DNA from: Gavia stellata
Lineage: Eukaryota > Chordata > Aves > Gaviiformes > Gaviidae
NCBI RefSeq assembly: GCF_030936135.1
Contig: NC_082604.1
Span: 6,579,001 to 6,643,000, forward strand
Length of the DNA stretch: 64,000 bases
Reading direction: 5' to 3'
Every line of letters begins with the position of its first letter. The first letter of the stretch is position 1. The notes under the pieces are model-generated. The model made no database searches, was not told the DNA's origin, and was given only the letters and a program-made list of their open reading frames with translations. Below are positions 27,401 to 46,900 of this stretch, piece by piece. The position numbers were made by a program, and so were the translations under genes.

Positions 27401-30400
27401 TAAACAGCTGATGATGGCTTAATAGCTTAAGTGTAGCTGGGGCATTGCATCAATCTGAAAAACAATTTATTGTGAGTATATTTCAAAATAGTGGAGGTTA
27501 TTGCTGTGATACATCTAACCATAATGGCAATGGGAAAAATATGTCCTCTCTTGAGAGCTGTGAAAGGGCTCGGTGACCAGTTTGTTAGATTCCCTGCTGA
27601 GTTCAGTCATCTGTGGTTGTGCTGAATAGCTGAATATGGCTAAAGCAAAGAACTGACCAATTTATTAAAAAGGTGCCTTGGAAACAAATTTAGGCCTCAT
27701 GTGGGCTCAGGAAGGAAGAGGACAAGTCCTGGATGCTCTGCTACCAGAATCCAGGTACTGCTGCCTCATTCTTCCTGCAGCAGAACTGCTTGGAAGCAAA
27801 CACTCTGCACTGCAATGCACCTTCTGCGGTGCTAACAGGCATTGCCAGCCTTGTCTCCTGAGGAAACAAGATGTAGGCAACCATGTGGACTTGTTGGATC
27901 TAATCCTCCATTTTTGCCTGTAGCAAAAATAGTTTGAAACCATTAGCAAATTCTAACCTACTTTGGTGGCAGCCTAGATGTGAGATTCCTGTAACTCATG
28001 TAGAAAATTTGCAGATGGAGAAAACTTATTGGTGTCAGTGGTGATAGGAGGGGAGAGGTCAGCCTGTAGCTGTTCTTTGCTTGCTCAGGTGCAGCTGCTT
28101 GACTGGTGAGCCAGTGGGCCAGCCTCTATGCAAGGCTGCCTGCACGGCACTGGACCCTTGAGAAAGCCAAACCTGGTCCTTGGAGCTGGCAGTGCTGCCC
28201 TGGGAGGGAAAGGGACAGTGAGGGAGAGCCGAGAGCCCCTTGCGGGAGCTAAACCAGGGGGTTCCTGGGGAGAGGCACTGGGACACCTGGTAGCAGCGTC
28301 TCACAGGGAGCAAAGCTGCACTAGTCCTGCTGCCTGTGGAATGGCTCACTTGCTTTGGTTTCACAGTCTGCTTCCTGTCAACACCTGGAAACTCATTTGC
28401 ATCTGCAAATACAACCTTTATTCAGCTAGAGGTTAAAATGATAAGTTGGACTAATAAATCAGACGAGAGCAAACAAGAAAGTGTATCTGTCTACATTTAA
28501 GTGTAGAGCTATTCCTTAACCCTAGAGCTTGTAAATCTGACCTTCACTTTGACAGTTAGCTCTAGTACACGCAAAAGTGGTTTATCTTAACTTGGCTATC
28601 TCTAATTGCACTACAGTTATTCTGTTAATTGTTTTGTAACTATCCAAATCCATCTGCTGTGTCTATCTTCAATTGCCTTCAGGGACTACTATAATCAGGA
28701 TGATCAAAGCAGTTGCTGGCAGGAAAAATGTCTGTTCACAAGAACCAGAAATATGGGATATTTCAGTAAAACAGATTGGGTCAGCCTGGGAGCTCCCCTG
28801 GCCCAGCAGCAGAGGAAGCCTGAGGAGAATAAGACACAGCATGAAAATGCAGTGTTGCTTGGTCACGCTCTGCTCCCAGGCGAGGCTCAGACACCCTCAG
28901 CCAGGACACTGGGTAGTTGATAATACATTGTGACAAGACATGCCACAGCTTAACTGTATGAAAACCCACTACCTTTTGTTTTGAACAAGCCATTGCCAGA
29001 CTAATTTGATGTTTCCTGGTAGAAACAAAGGTTTCTTCATCCTTTTGCTGGCCTGAAGAGTCCCATTCTGCTTTAGCTGGTCCTCCATTGTGAACTCCCC
29101 TTGCCCCCCTCTTTGTGACTTCTCTTGTTCTACCGTGCCTGTGATGGTGAAACCAAAAATGCGTGCAATATCCAAAATTGGAGCAACTGTGGCACAATGG
29201 CATAGCGATGCCTTGTGGTTTTTTCCTCTCTTCCTGTTTGATTTGCCTTTTTACCTGTGGCTGAGCATTGAACAACATTTTACTAGAACTATCTATTGTA
29301 CCCCCAAATCTAGTTTCAGAGTGGGAATGGTCAGATACCATGAGCCTTTAAAGCTGGAGATACTTACCCAGGTGCCCTATTTTACATTTACTTCTATTGG
29401 CTATTTTGTTATTCAGCTGCTTGGTACTGTGAGGTCTTCATCTGATTCTTCCTTGTCTGCCCTGGGCTTTACTATCTTGGGCAACCCACCATCATCAGAA
29501 AACTTGGAGCTTCTGTATTCACAAAATGTGAAGCAGGGCTCAAAGGAAAGAAAATGAAGCTGTGAATGCCTGAAAGATCTAGAGCAATTCCCACCTGTCC
29601 GAGCAAAGCATATTCTAGTCACATGAATCTCCTTTCAACCTGTACTTTGGACCAAATTGCTGGAGGAAATAATCAAACGTTTGTGTTTCCTAGGCATGGT
29701 CTATATATCACTGCCGTTGGTTGTTTCTGATGTGCAAAAGCGTTGCAGCCCTACAGAGAACATTTTGTCTGCTCAAGCCAAGGGCAAAGCATGTCAGATG
29801 CAGCAGTAAGTGCCACTTAGTTTTTAAATAATTTCTTACAGAGCTCTGCAGGCATGTGCTTTTGCCTGTTGATTAAATAGGAAATAGTCTATTTCTTTAA
29901 AACAATGTACAGGTTTTCTTCAGTTCCTGGAGGATTATAGAAATTTTTTGTGTGCGTAATAGCAGTCTAATATAGCTATTGAGAAAAAAAAGGCATCCAT
30001 AAACTTGCTTTTTTGTATTCCTTTATCTTTGTTTCTAGTTAATCAACAAGGAGAGCTGAATTGCTCCACGGGGGTTGACTCTGCGTAAAACAGCCCATTA
30101 GCAATGGGCCCACCGGAAGGCAGGCTTGCTGGGCTGGCAGCTCCGGGACTGCTCCCCATCAGGGAGCAAGACACACAAACAACTGTGCTGCCCAAACTGC
30201 ATGCCCCTATTCCCAAGGGAACGTCTGCAATGTTCCAGTTGATTTCTGTCTCTGACAGACCTGACTGATGTATGCGGGATTTTCTGGCTTTGAGAGCTGT
30301 CTACAAAAAGTACATATTGATTGGATCCTCTGGGACAGGTGGGTGGGATAAGCTCATTACAATCAGCCCCTTCTATAATGTAGCAAAGCTTCTGAGTCGG

Positions 30401-33400
30401 TGGCCTTACCTAAAAAATTTCATGCAAACTTTGGTATGAGGTACCTGAAAAACTTGCTGCCAGCAAACACAACAGTTTGAACTAACAAGCCTTTCTGAAA
30501 AAGAGTAAAACAGTTAATTTCTTTCCAAAGGTAGTAGAAATTAAAATACTGGGCTCTCTCAGCAGCTGCCCTGCTAAGTGCTATAGTATCTACTGAAATG
30601 TGGTTGCTGCTGAGCCAAATTTGCATTTGTGGGCACCATGGCTTCTCCAATTACTGCTCAGCAGTGAAGAAGCCTGCAGGGCAGCAACTGTTAGCGGAGG
30701 GCTGTCCTAACTGGTCCATACCAGCACTTGCGCTGGGCTTCGAGTTTTGTTACTTCAATTGCCTTCTGTGTGGAGTCCGAAAAAAGGAAAGGGGTCCTAG
30801 AACAAAAAGAAAGGATATGGAATGAATGTTCTTGCAGCATATTACAAATACCGCAAGTCAGTGCACAGTGTGCTTTCTGGCTGGTCCCAGAAGATGTGAT
30901 GCTCTGTTTGGCACACAGAACCCACCATGCACAGTCCTTTGAGCAACTGGAGTAGTGCTCTCCTGTTTAACACCTTCTCAATTATGATGCCAGATCCAAC
31001 TCATCAGTTCTTCTGTAGTCCAATGCTGTGTTTAAAACAGGCAGACCCAGTGGGGAGAAGCAGTCATGTACAGCAACAGAAGCCTTGGTAGAAAAGGGAT
31101 GAAAATTAACATTTAAAACAACTGTATCTCTTGGGTGTATCCCCTGATAGAACTGTTGTAAATGCTAATTCTCATCCTCTTTTTATAATTTCCTAGGCCT
31201 CCTTTAGCATGGAAACCCTGAGAATTTATTTATATTGCCAGTCGGTGCTTTAGCAAATGGAAAACTTCAGTATGAGTTAAAATGAAAGCCTGTAATTGTT
31301 AGAAAACTGTCACACTGTCACACCTGTGATCTTCCTAGCTCTGGAAGCGGGTAACTCCAAGCTTCAAAAGACAGAGTAAGGAACTGTAAAGGAGGTAGGT
31401 GTAAAGGTGTATGTCAGCATGAGCCTCAATAGTTACATGAATTCTCCTAAGATCATCCAGCATTGTAGCAGAGCACGTTGTGACCTGAGTGAGCCTGAAC
31501 CTGACAACCTCTGTGAATTTGTCATCCTCCTACAGCACCATTAGTTTCTCAAGGGGAGAGCTGCAGCATGTGGCTGTGTCAGGAACATCGTTATTTTCCT
31601 TTGTCATCATCCAAAACATGTTATCTCACCTCCCACTTGGAACTACACCTTCCTTATTGACTGCCAAAACAAAAAGCTACTGATGGATGTTCATGGAAGT
31701 AGCTTTATGCTAATTATTTAATTGCAGCTAATGACTGGTTTGTGTATGTATTAGCATATGTCAGTGCTTCCCATAGTTTATTTGAATAGGATGTACAGAT
31801 TAGGCAGTGAAAGGGAGAGTGCTGTTTGGCTTTGCAGGCAGTGCTGGTGGGTGGACCGAGTGCATGGCTGCACCGAAGGACTTCACCAAGCAAGGGAAGT
31901 GCCTTCTCCCACCAGCACCTCCCATAACCCAGGCGAGTGGGACAGCAGTATGTGGCAGCTGTAGGACCCCTCCTGCAGCCTTAAGAAATATTAAACAGGA
32001 GGATTAAAGCCTTTCAAAGATGGAATAGGTTCTGCTTTCATAATATTTTTCTTTTCAGCCTCCACAAGAGTTGGCACAGCTTGGCGTGCTACAAAGCACT
32101 CTTTTTTTTTTTTTTTCTTTTCTTTCCCCTTACTCAGAACATCTTTAATTCTTGGCAGGACTATGTAACTCTGCGTGTAGATAGGAAAAAACTCCAGCAA
32201 AGCTGGGGCCTCCTGCAAGGCCACTCACTTGGTTCTCTCCACTCCAGGACTTCGCGTGAGTGCGCAGACTTTCCTTGCATGATACTCCTGTGGCAGACAA
32301 GTGGATGTGGTGGAGCGAAGGCACCAACGTTGGGACCCATACATGCAGTTGGGAAATGCAGGTGTCTAGAACTGAGATAGATAAATGATTTTGTAGACCA
32401 TAAAGGCAACTAAAAACTCCCAGCCACAGAGGGAGCAGATCAGATCAGCAACCGTATGATCCGATCATCGCAGCATGAACGTGAGCAGCGAGCCCTGCGC
32501 TGGCATTTCAGTAGCTCCTTTCCAGAGAGGAACCATATGGAAACAGCTGCCAGGTTTGGCAACACGACCTGAATGGCCACATCTTCTAGGAGCACGGAAA
32601 TCCCCACACTGCCCCGTGAGTCGCAGAGCTCTTTCTGCTACACCTTAGTCCCTGACCACACCTGCTGCCATCAGGAGTTTTGTGCTAAAATAAAACCAAT
32701 CAAGTTGTACATGTCGATTGAATATTCTTCAAACTGTGTCTCCCCTCCAGGCTTCTTGAAGTGCTGGATCCGTTCAGCAACCTGCACAGACTGGAGCCTA
32801 AAGCACCTGCTTGGCTTTGGGAGAGGAATCTTTCTAGGAAAGGAGCATAATGTGAAAGTGCATTTCAATGCACCTTCTCAACCCTCTTGGAAGGCTGCAG
32901 GACCTGCACCATCACCATGGCTGAGGTCACTGGAGACCTACTTCTTTGCTTAATGTAAGCCAATTGATTTCGGTGGGCACTTGGTGCCTATGTACACTTT
33001 AAGGTCTAGATTTTAAGGATCCCAGGTAAGAACATAAATCAATGTCAAGTGTTTGTGGTTTTTGAGACTCAGCTAGAGATGGAACTCAATATCCTCTTGG
33101 CAATTTGCTCAAAAAACTTTTCTTAAAATCTGTTTTTCTGAAGGTGTGGCAAAAGAGAAAATCAGGAGGGCAGCAAAGGTAATTATAGCTGAATTTGCTT
33201 CTGGATTTTCTCCATCTGTCTTTGAAATGCAGAAGTGTTACTGCCAAAGTTCCTGATTCCCTCTCTGAAACTGTCTACTGTCTCTTCCACGGACAGTGCT
33301 GAAATATAATGCAAATGCAAGCAGTTAAAAAAACTCTGTGTGAAGGCAACAAAATCAGATTGGTGTAGTAACTCAGTGACGTTTAAATCCTTTTCCCCCC

Positions 33401-33700
33401 ACCCTTTCTTAAACGGCGCTGCTACTTTACAGCAAAAGAAATCCTTTCGGAATTTTGTAGCTGACTTGGAGCTACAGACCTTTACTACTGCAAGAAGAAG
33501 AAAAGGGGAGAGAGGGAGGTAATTTCTGAAGTGAAATTAAATTAAACACAAAATAAAACATTTCCAAAGACACTTAATTTCATGTCAGTTCAGAGGAGCC
33601 TTTTGGATTTATGCCACCTAAAAATAAAATATCAGTACACACTTCAGGACTGTGGTTCTTTTAATACTCTGTGTTGCAGTTCAGAAACTGTAAGGAAATG
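24443..33700. other. Intergenic DNA upstream of OTOS
   Basis: No coding exon, RNA gene or complete mobile element is recognised. The open frames (up to 186 codons near 28,781-29,341 on the minus strand) resemble nothing I know. A run of T at about 32,101-32,116 followed by T/C-rich sequence could be an old retroposon tail on the minus strand, but no body was recognised. The last few kilobases probably hold the OTOS promoter and any untranslated first exon, which I could not place. Confidence 0.6.
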
Positions 33701-33865
33701 TAGTTGGATCTTGTTATGCCTAAATTAATAATTAGAATCTGTTTTGGAACATATTTGTCTAGTAAAAGAAGAAATAATAGACTTTGTTTAATTATTAATC
33801 CCTTGTAATAATCCCCAGCTGTACAGATTATTTTTCAGAAACACGAGCAGTATCTTGCAGAAAAG

Positions 33866-36664
<2,799 letters not shown>

Positions 36665-36840
36665 CTGCTTCGCTCATTTTTGCTAAAGCTGCTGCCGAGA
36701 TGTCTGAGCGAAAACACGGCTGCCAGCGAAGGCACCCGAACCGCCCCGCAGCCCCTCAGCAACACTCGGAGCAGGCCCGCCGCCCTCTCGTGCTTTACAT
36801 CAGTCTTTGCGTGAAAAGTCAGCCGCTTTTGTGTGAAGTC

Positions 36841-36846
36841 AATAAA
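36841..36846 (+). terminator. OTOS polyadenylation signal
   Basis: AATAAA lies 177 bases after the OTOS stop codon, giving a short 3'UTR, and is followed by a T/G-rich stretch (CTGGGTTCTGTTGTG) suitable as a downstream element. It sits just before the COPS9 CpG island. Confidence 0.8.
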
Positions 36847-36884
36847 CTCCTGGGTTCTGTTGTGAGGTTTGGGAGGTTCTTCCC

Positions 36885-39175
<2,291 letters not shown>

Positions 39176-39414
39176 ACTTAGTTGTCCAGCTATGCAGTGC
39201 TGAGATGTGGATTTTTCTGTAGGATCGCCTGTGGTGTCCATTATTTATTAAAATAATCAAAACAGGAAAATCACGGGGGCGGGGGGAGGAATCTGTATTG
39301 GGGAATATGAAAACCAGATGGTTAAAGATAACTAAGGAGGGAATTGTGGACTGTTATTTCTAGGAAGCTGTGTGTAGATTTTTCTTAAAATTTTACTTGC
39401 TGATGTGGTCATTC

Positions 39415-39420
39415 AATAAA
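39415..39420 (+). terminator. COPS9 polyadenylation signal
   Basis: AATAAA lies 240 bases after the COPS9 stop codon, in an AT-rich 3'UTR, and is followed within 30 bases by a CT-rich stretch. This is the first canonical signal after the stop. Confidence 0.8.
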
Positions 39421-42400
39421 ATACTAAAAAAAACCCTCTCTCTCTGGGATATACTTTGAAAGTAGATACCGCTGTTTCTGAGCTCCCTCAAAGAATGATT
39501 TTTATTTTTTTATTAAATCATTCACTGTTACTTTTGGATGTTACCTGAAGATACACAGCAGGGCGTATTGCTGCCTAGAAAAGTTTTGTTCATCCCACAA
39601 TACAGGATTATCTAGGGCTAAGACGGTTGCTTGTTCTGAATACTCTGACTCTCATTTGCCAGTCACCCTAAGAAGAGTGTGCGTTGTCTTCTGTTTCAAG
39701 ATAGGTACGTAGCTACCATCAGTACTTAACTTTCAACCTAGGAAGCACAGAAAAAAAAAGTAGTAACTTTAACATTCTGGCCCTGGGAATGCTTGGATTT
39801 AAAAATCTAACTTAATTCATGAAATTGTACTCTATAGAAAGAAAATAATTTTAGGATTTTTTTCTCCTGCAGCAGGTAATGTAATTATTCATACTTAAAT
39901 GTATAGTGTATATGAATCAGTCTGTTAGATATTAATTCAGGTTTTGACACGATGTTTTCAGAACATTTTTAGAAATGTTTGATTTTGCACCCTTCAGTGA
40001 CTAAAGAGACTCTCAGAATGAAAGGAACAGGTGAGTTTTTAGTATGTTATTTGAGTCAAGAGTTTAATCCTGTCTAATCTTAATTGCAGTCTGTATTCCA
40101 TAAATTGATCACAAAAATAATACCGTGACTGATCTTTCTTTAAAGACTTCACACTACTTACATTTCACCTGGAGTGGAGCCCTTTCCTCTCATACTTCTT
40201 TCACATGTTTTTTTTCTTGGGTTTGCCTTAAAAAAGGAAATGTTAAATGTAACAGTAAGTATGCTGGTCCCTGAGCTTAAAAATGTAAACACAATAAAAA
40301 CAGTAGGGCTTAGGTGTCTTTTTATCGTGTTCCTGTGGATTTCTCAACATCCTCTGTTTCATCATGCAGTGTACGTTAAATCAGCATTCTGACATTTACT
40401 TTGCCTAGCGTCTGACATTACAGTGTGTCCCTGAAGGAACAGTCTTGCTGAGGCAGTCTCCTTTTTCTTTTTAGTGCTCGCTTTGCTTAAAGAGGCAGGG
40501 GTTTCAAGCTTTCCTCATTGAAACCAATGTAAACATTTTGACTGAGTGGGAGCAACTGCATTTGAACTGTTTCTAGCTTTGGTGCTGTGCTTTCTCCAAA
40601 CTAGATTTTGAGAAATGAACTGCTGCCAGTAAGTGGAGGCTGCATTATGGGCAGGTGCAAAATATGAAATAGATTTAAGAAGCAACCCTTGCCTCCTCTG
40701 CTCTTTTAACTACTTTCTTTTGCTGATGCCCAGATTCCTCAAGATGGTCACCTTGGTTTTGGAATACTTCCTTGTCCTTGTTTTATACAGATTTCTCCTT
40801 TGTGTTTCACTTGCCTGTCTTAAGTTTGATCACAGCAGCAGGAGTATATTCTATGACACAAACCCATCTGGAATAGTTGCTCTTTGGTATGAATGGTGTT
40901 CTAGTCCCTTCCACCTTCTTTTTGTCCAAAGCCTCAGTGAAGCGTTGGTTTGAAGGTGCTAATGGTGAGTAGTTCTAGTTTTGTAATGTCATCTTGCTTG
41001 ATCAAAACATGGAAGCTATCTTCATGAAACTGGGTAGAGGGCAAACAATGTTCATGGGTACAGCACAGCCTAAAACTCGGGAGTTTTCATCCTGGGTAGG
41101 CTATAGCTACCCATCAAGGTAGGTATAACTATCTCCTTTTTGTGACGCTTTCCAGAATCTCACGTTTCATGTTAAAAAGCAGCATAAATAGCTGGCACCT
41201 GGGAAGTATGGTATGCCCGTCTGTAGGGAAGGAACTTGCTCTATACAGTGTGTAAAAGTGTTTGGGTTAGTGAAATTCCATATGAAGAAAGCTGCTCAAT
41301 TTCATGAACTGCCTTGGTGTGCAGCTGATGCCACTCTGGCTGTAGCTACTGTGAGAACTAGGTGGTTCTTTGATATTATTTCCCAGGTGCTAAGCTTGCA
41401 CTTAAATCCGATAACTGTCATGGGTTTGTTCTCTCGGGATTAAGTGAAATGAACAGGAGTGTTCTTCAGAGTCGGAACAGGGATGGTACTGAGGGTACAT
41501 ATGTTGTTGTAGCTGTCTGGAGTATAAAGTTCTCTCCTTCACAGTGAGATGGAGTGAGGAGCGTGTATATAGCTTCCTCTTTCTGAAGAGGGCTGTCAAT
41601 GTGTAAGAACTTTTCATCAGGAACTGTAATTTGTTTGGGTCCCTTTTGGGATAGTATTAATATGGAAAGGCTAATCTGAAGAACAAAATGCCCTTCAGCT
41701 TTAAATTGTTTCTGTGTTATCGTTTGTCAAGCCTTTCAGTCTAATTAGTCTGCAGGCAATCAGCCTGTTGTCAGGAAATAATCACAAGATGTCAAAATCT
41801 CTAATAAAAATTGATTTAAAGGTCATTTGCCTGCCTTGGCCATCTCATTTACTGAGCTTTGATTTCTCTACCTTTTTTGGAGATTGACACCACTCATAAT
41901 AGGTGTTTCTGAGTGAAAGAATGAGCCTGTTCTAGCAGCATTTTGCACACATTTAGGCTAATGTATATTACTTTATAAGCTGTTGGGTACTGCTCAGTAT
42001 TTCAATCTCCAAATAAAGGCTCTAGTCTGAATAGATTTATGGAGGTACTCAAGTTAGCATCATGAATTGTCCCACTGACTTAAGTGGGACAGCTGGCAGT
42101 GTATAAAGCTGACCTTCCGCCTGAGTCTTGGCAAGATGAGGTCCCAAGTGCTAAAATGCTATAGAAGGGGTGAAGCCAGTTGTGCAGCACAGATGAAAAG
42201 GAATGGCTTCAAAACACTTAAATGTCAGCCCACTCCCTTTGATACTCTCACAAGGCCAATTCTCTGTTTGCAGGAAACTGCTAGCTGTTACAGTATATTC
42301 TTGGAAATTAAGAATGTGTAATCTATTTTGAGCTGAAAATAATCAAGTCATTGTGAGGGAGAGAAAGTTGCCATGCCAAAGGAAGCTGGCTGTCGTCTGT

Positions 42401-43964
42401 GCATAATATTTCTGCAGTGCCTTTTCTGAGCTGGCTACCAGGTTAGCGGAGAACCCCGTGCTCCACTGTTCTTCATTCACGTGAGCAAGAACAGGCGAGC
42501 TTAGACCTAGTGTGGTAGTAGTGGGTTTTCCTTGGTTCTTTTGGGTTTTGGGGTGGGAGAGGGTTCTTAGTTAACTCCCAGGGAATGAAAATAAAGGGTT
42601 TTCATTTCAATATTTTACTTCAATAATTGAAGTGGAAGGTACTTTTCTTAATAAAGAAGGAATTGATTTAGATTAATAAATTGAGTTCTTTCTGTTTCCC
42701 CGGGGTGTTGGGAAGCTGGCAGGCATCTTCCCACTCTCAATGTGCAGTTGTTCAGCACATGAAAACATGCTGGGCAGATGACAATGCAGTCCTGTTCTCT
42801 GCAAGTCCCTCTCTCAGTGATGGGGCTGGAATGTGAGTGTCACATCAGGGCTCTAGCACAATGCAAGTCAGTCCTTGGCAGCAGGGGTGGCTTTAAGGAA
42901 AACGATTTGCTTCCATGTTTTTACTTCCAGTTTATTTTTTTCGGTTTGCCTTTTGGTCGTTCCAGTTGATCTTTGCCAAGCAGCAGGGTCAGAACCCTAA
43001 TCCAAATTATAACCTTCTTCCCAAGTTACTACAGGGACTTCAGAGCAGAGGGAGAGAGGAACAGTGCCTTCTAAAGCTTTTAGAATTGGTAAATTGGGCC
43101 TTTTTGGTGAATACTTTTTTCTTATTTACGGAAACGTGAGTTTCCATGTAGCAAGTTTCCAGTCAGCTCTAACTTCAGCTGTGTTCACAGCACCTGGTCC
43201 GTAGCTGTGACTTGTGTGTACAAGCCTTAAATAATCCTATGTGAACTCATGTAAACTTAAAATCGCTTGAAGGAAAAGACCCTAGTTTGTATGTTGTTGT
43301 GAATAAACAGATGTACAGCTGAGAATGTCATGTACAAGGTGGGTGACGGAGCAAGGGAATACATATCACAAGGGAATGTGACAAAGCATCCCTGGTACAG
43401 ACAAGAGCTGCTCCCACCAGCGGAGTCTTGGAGCCCCCCTGACCCAGCTGAGGATGCCTCTGTGAGGACACTTAAAAGTGCAGACGCCTGTCATCGGACA
43501 GTGACTCTCCATCCCGTCTGAGAGCTTTTGGTGTGCCTCCACTTCTGGTTCCCAGCAAAGCTTGCCGAGCACCGTGCTGCGGTGGTCTTCAGTTCTCCTA
43601 CTTCTTTGAAGCAGGTTCTGCATCACTGGGATACAGGTACTGTGGTGTGGGAATTCCCCTTCTGTGTTATACCTTGTCCAGGATGACAGATCCACCTTGG
43701 CTTTAAAACACTTCCCAAAACATGTTACAGGACTAGAATGGCTTCTCTAGAAATCCTTGTCAAGGCAGGGGAGAAGCTGGGCTGTCCTGCCCACCTTGGG
43801 CAGAGCACTGTGTTGGGGGCAGCTGGGTGTGAAGGAGTGTGTTGGTTCATGCTCCCAGTCCTTCCCTGCCTGACTCTGTAAGGGATTTAGAGAGGGGCTT
43901 CAAGTGGGGGATCTCCTGCTCTGCCTCCCTCCCTGATGCCTCTCCATAAAGCTGTCCTGCTTTA

Positions 43965-43996
43965 TAGGAGAGATCCCACATAGGAGAGATCCCACA
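43965..43996. repeat. 16-bp perfect tandem duplication
   Basis: TAGGAGAGATCCCACA occurs twice head to tail without mismatch, the mark of a recent slippage or short duplication. It lies in intergenic DNA and no function is suggested. Confidence 0.9.
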
Positions 43997-46900
43997 GACT
44001 TCCTTGTGGGTGGGAATCCTCTTGCCACAGAGGAAGAAATAGATGTTGACATTTAATGTTTCCATTTCATTGGGAATAAACCTTTCCTTCCCCTTGGAGT
44101 GGCTGGAGAGTAACAAACTGCACCTGCATGTAAGGAGGTCACACAACTGTCCTCAAAGAGCAATGGTGTTACACTGGGCTGGTCTCTTGGGATGAGTCTA
44201 AGGATGAGCTGAGGGTGGGGTTTGCTGATTTACAATCCCATGAGTCTTTTCATCATGTACCTACATCTAGCACAAACATCATAAAAACACATGGCAGCCT
44301 CACTCCCAGCCTGGGTGTGCTCAGGATTGGTTTCCTCCAGAGTATTTGAAAGGGTAAACTTTAAATCTGATGGCATCTCCTGCATGGAAGTACAATGGCT
44401 GATTAGCTAAATGTAGGGCTTTACCCTAATTGCTCTGCCACCTTCCATGCCGAAAAGCCTCTAGCAAATTTCTACTTCACAAATAAATGTGATACAAGTC
44501 TTGCGAGCAATTTATCTCTTTCTTGTAGCTCTTCGTGGTTTAGTGCAGCTGCTATTTGTATTCCAATTAATTACTGGCACAAGTGGTTACATGGGGTTGA
44601 GGCACAATTAGGCTCAGCCTATAATGGTGTTTAAAAGGGCCATGGATGCTTTCACAGATGGTTTCCCTGCCGGAGGAAGCTGGCCAGTCTCTCCAGCTGT
44701 AACCACATTATTTCTCCCTCATTGCTAGTGCAGTGACTTAAATCTTTCATTGGGGGGTGTTCTTGCATTTCTGCCTTCAAGAGCTCGTGCTGCCTCCCTG
44801 CTGTCTTTCTCTGGGCAGCAACACGGGGAGGGAAGAGTTAAACAGCTGTCAAGCTCAAAGGAGCTGAGTGCTCTCTTTATAACCTGCCCTAATTACAAAG
44901 TGGCAAGTAAGACCTCATTCTTGGTGTCTTCATTGTATTGGTTGCTATCTAATAGGAGCTGCTGGCCATGTTTATGCACAGAGGCATCCCATTTGTGTGC
45001 CTGCAGCAGTACGTTAGTTTCCAAAGGCAAAACCAACCGTCTAAACCTGCCACAGCTAGAGTGGCAGTAAATAGTGAGACTGAACTTTGTACTTGATGTC
45101 TGTTGTCGGTGTTGGTTTAAAAAAAAACAAAACCCAAAGCATTGAGATTTGTTGGAGAGCAGGTGATTCTGTGCCCTTTCAGCATGCCAGTGTCATTCTT
45201 GGTTCCTTTGTTACAAGGCAATCATATGTTCAAAGCACCGTGCAATCCTCACCGAGTCAACCTAGGCCTGTATGTGCCTATTTGGCATGAAGGGAGAGTA
45301 AAACCACAGCAACTCGGTAATGGAAAAAGGCTGGATTCATTAGGAACTCCCCAGAGCTCGTCCCAGGACCTCCTTACCCTCCTGAGCCCTATTTGCCCCT
45401 CTCCCTAAGAGTAGCGCTGTGCCCTGCAGCTCCCTGCCCTTGGGCTACCATGGTCAGCCTGGCTGTGTGCCCCTGGCGTGGCAGAGCCAGGGAGGTGGAG
45501 GTGTGATACACGAATCACATGCAGGGATTTGGGTTGCTCCTGGGCTATAAGGACTCCTTGTGGGCTTGCAGCCTGGTGGGGTAATTGCCAGCCGTGCTCA
45601 GCTGCTGCTCCTGAAGCTCCTCAGCCTGTATTTGCCTCGTTGGAACCCACGTACAGACAGCGGCAGGGGCTGGGCAGCCTCAGGAGGTAATACCAGAGGT
45701 GCTAAGGACAGCTTTAGGGCTCGACCCTGGCTGCGGTGGGGCAGAGGTGTGTTCATGGAGAGGGGTGTGCTTCTCTGCCTGCCCTGCCCTGTGGCTGCGC
45801 TTGCTTTGCGGATGGGGTGAGCCTCTGTTGGGAGCATTTGCCCCACGGGAAGAGGGGGGGCTGAGTGCTGCTCCTGGGGGTGCAAAGTGGCTTTCTGGGT
45901 GGTGGCTTAAACTGGGATTTGGTGCCTGCTGGGGAGGTAAGTGTGTGTGTCTCTTTAGCTGAGTTCCGTAGAGTCTTGCAGAGATTTGAGGTGAAAGACT
46001 TCATAAAATAGTCCAAAACCCTAAAGGGAGTGCTTTGACCCTATTGCCACGCAGCAGGGGCTTGCCTTGTTCACAGCCTGCTGCCTGGGCTGCGCTAACC
46101 GGGGGGCTGGCCTGTCGTTTGCTGGTTTTCGAGGTGCCTGGCTGGGACATGCATGAGCAATGCAGGTACCCTGCACGGAGCATCCTTCTCATGAGCGGGG
46201 AGCTGAGAGGAAGACCATCTCTGTGCTCACACCCCAGAGAGTGAGTATCCTGGTGAAGCTGCATCTCGGTATTTATGACTGTGACAAGGGGGAAAAGCCA
46301 GTACGCAGAAAGTCTTAATGGTTTTCTTTAAAACTTCCCCAGTGCTTTGTCTTACTGTGTTTACAGGGATTTCTTTCTTGATAAAACACGCAGCATAGAA
46401 AGGGTCTGCTATTCTCAAGCAGGGAATCTCTGCTAGATCAGGATTTTAGCCTGGGATTCAAACCCTGAGGTTTAACCCTTTAAAGTGTGTTTGAAAACGT
46501 CCTGTGAAAGACATTGTGCTTTGGGCAAAGGGGAGCTGAGAGGAGGCTTGCGCCCGAGCTGCTTTCCTGCCCTCCTGCCCTGTTGCAGCCCTGCCCTGGG
46601 TTACTGCATGGGCAAATACTCCTAAGAGGCAGATCCTGCGTGAACCGGGCTGCCCTCTCTTTTATGCATCCTCACTGCTTACAGAGGCAACGCTACTTCT
46701 GCATATCATGTATTTTACATATCATTGGCCCTGGTTGTGTTTGGAGTGCTGGTCAGGGTTTGGGAGAGGTTGCTTGCTCAACATACTTACGAGAGAGACC
46801 CGGTGCAAGCTGAAGCCACCGTCGTGGCTGTTGTGGTGTGTTGTGCACTGGTGGGAGTGTGTGGGGAGGAACAGAACTGAGGTCCCCACACCAGCCCCCA

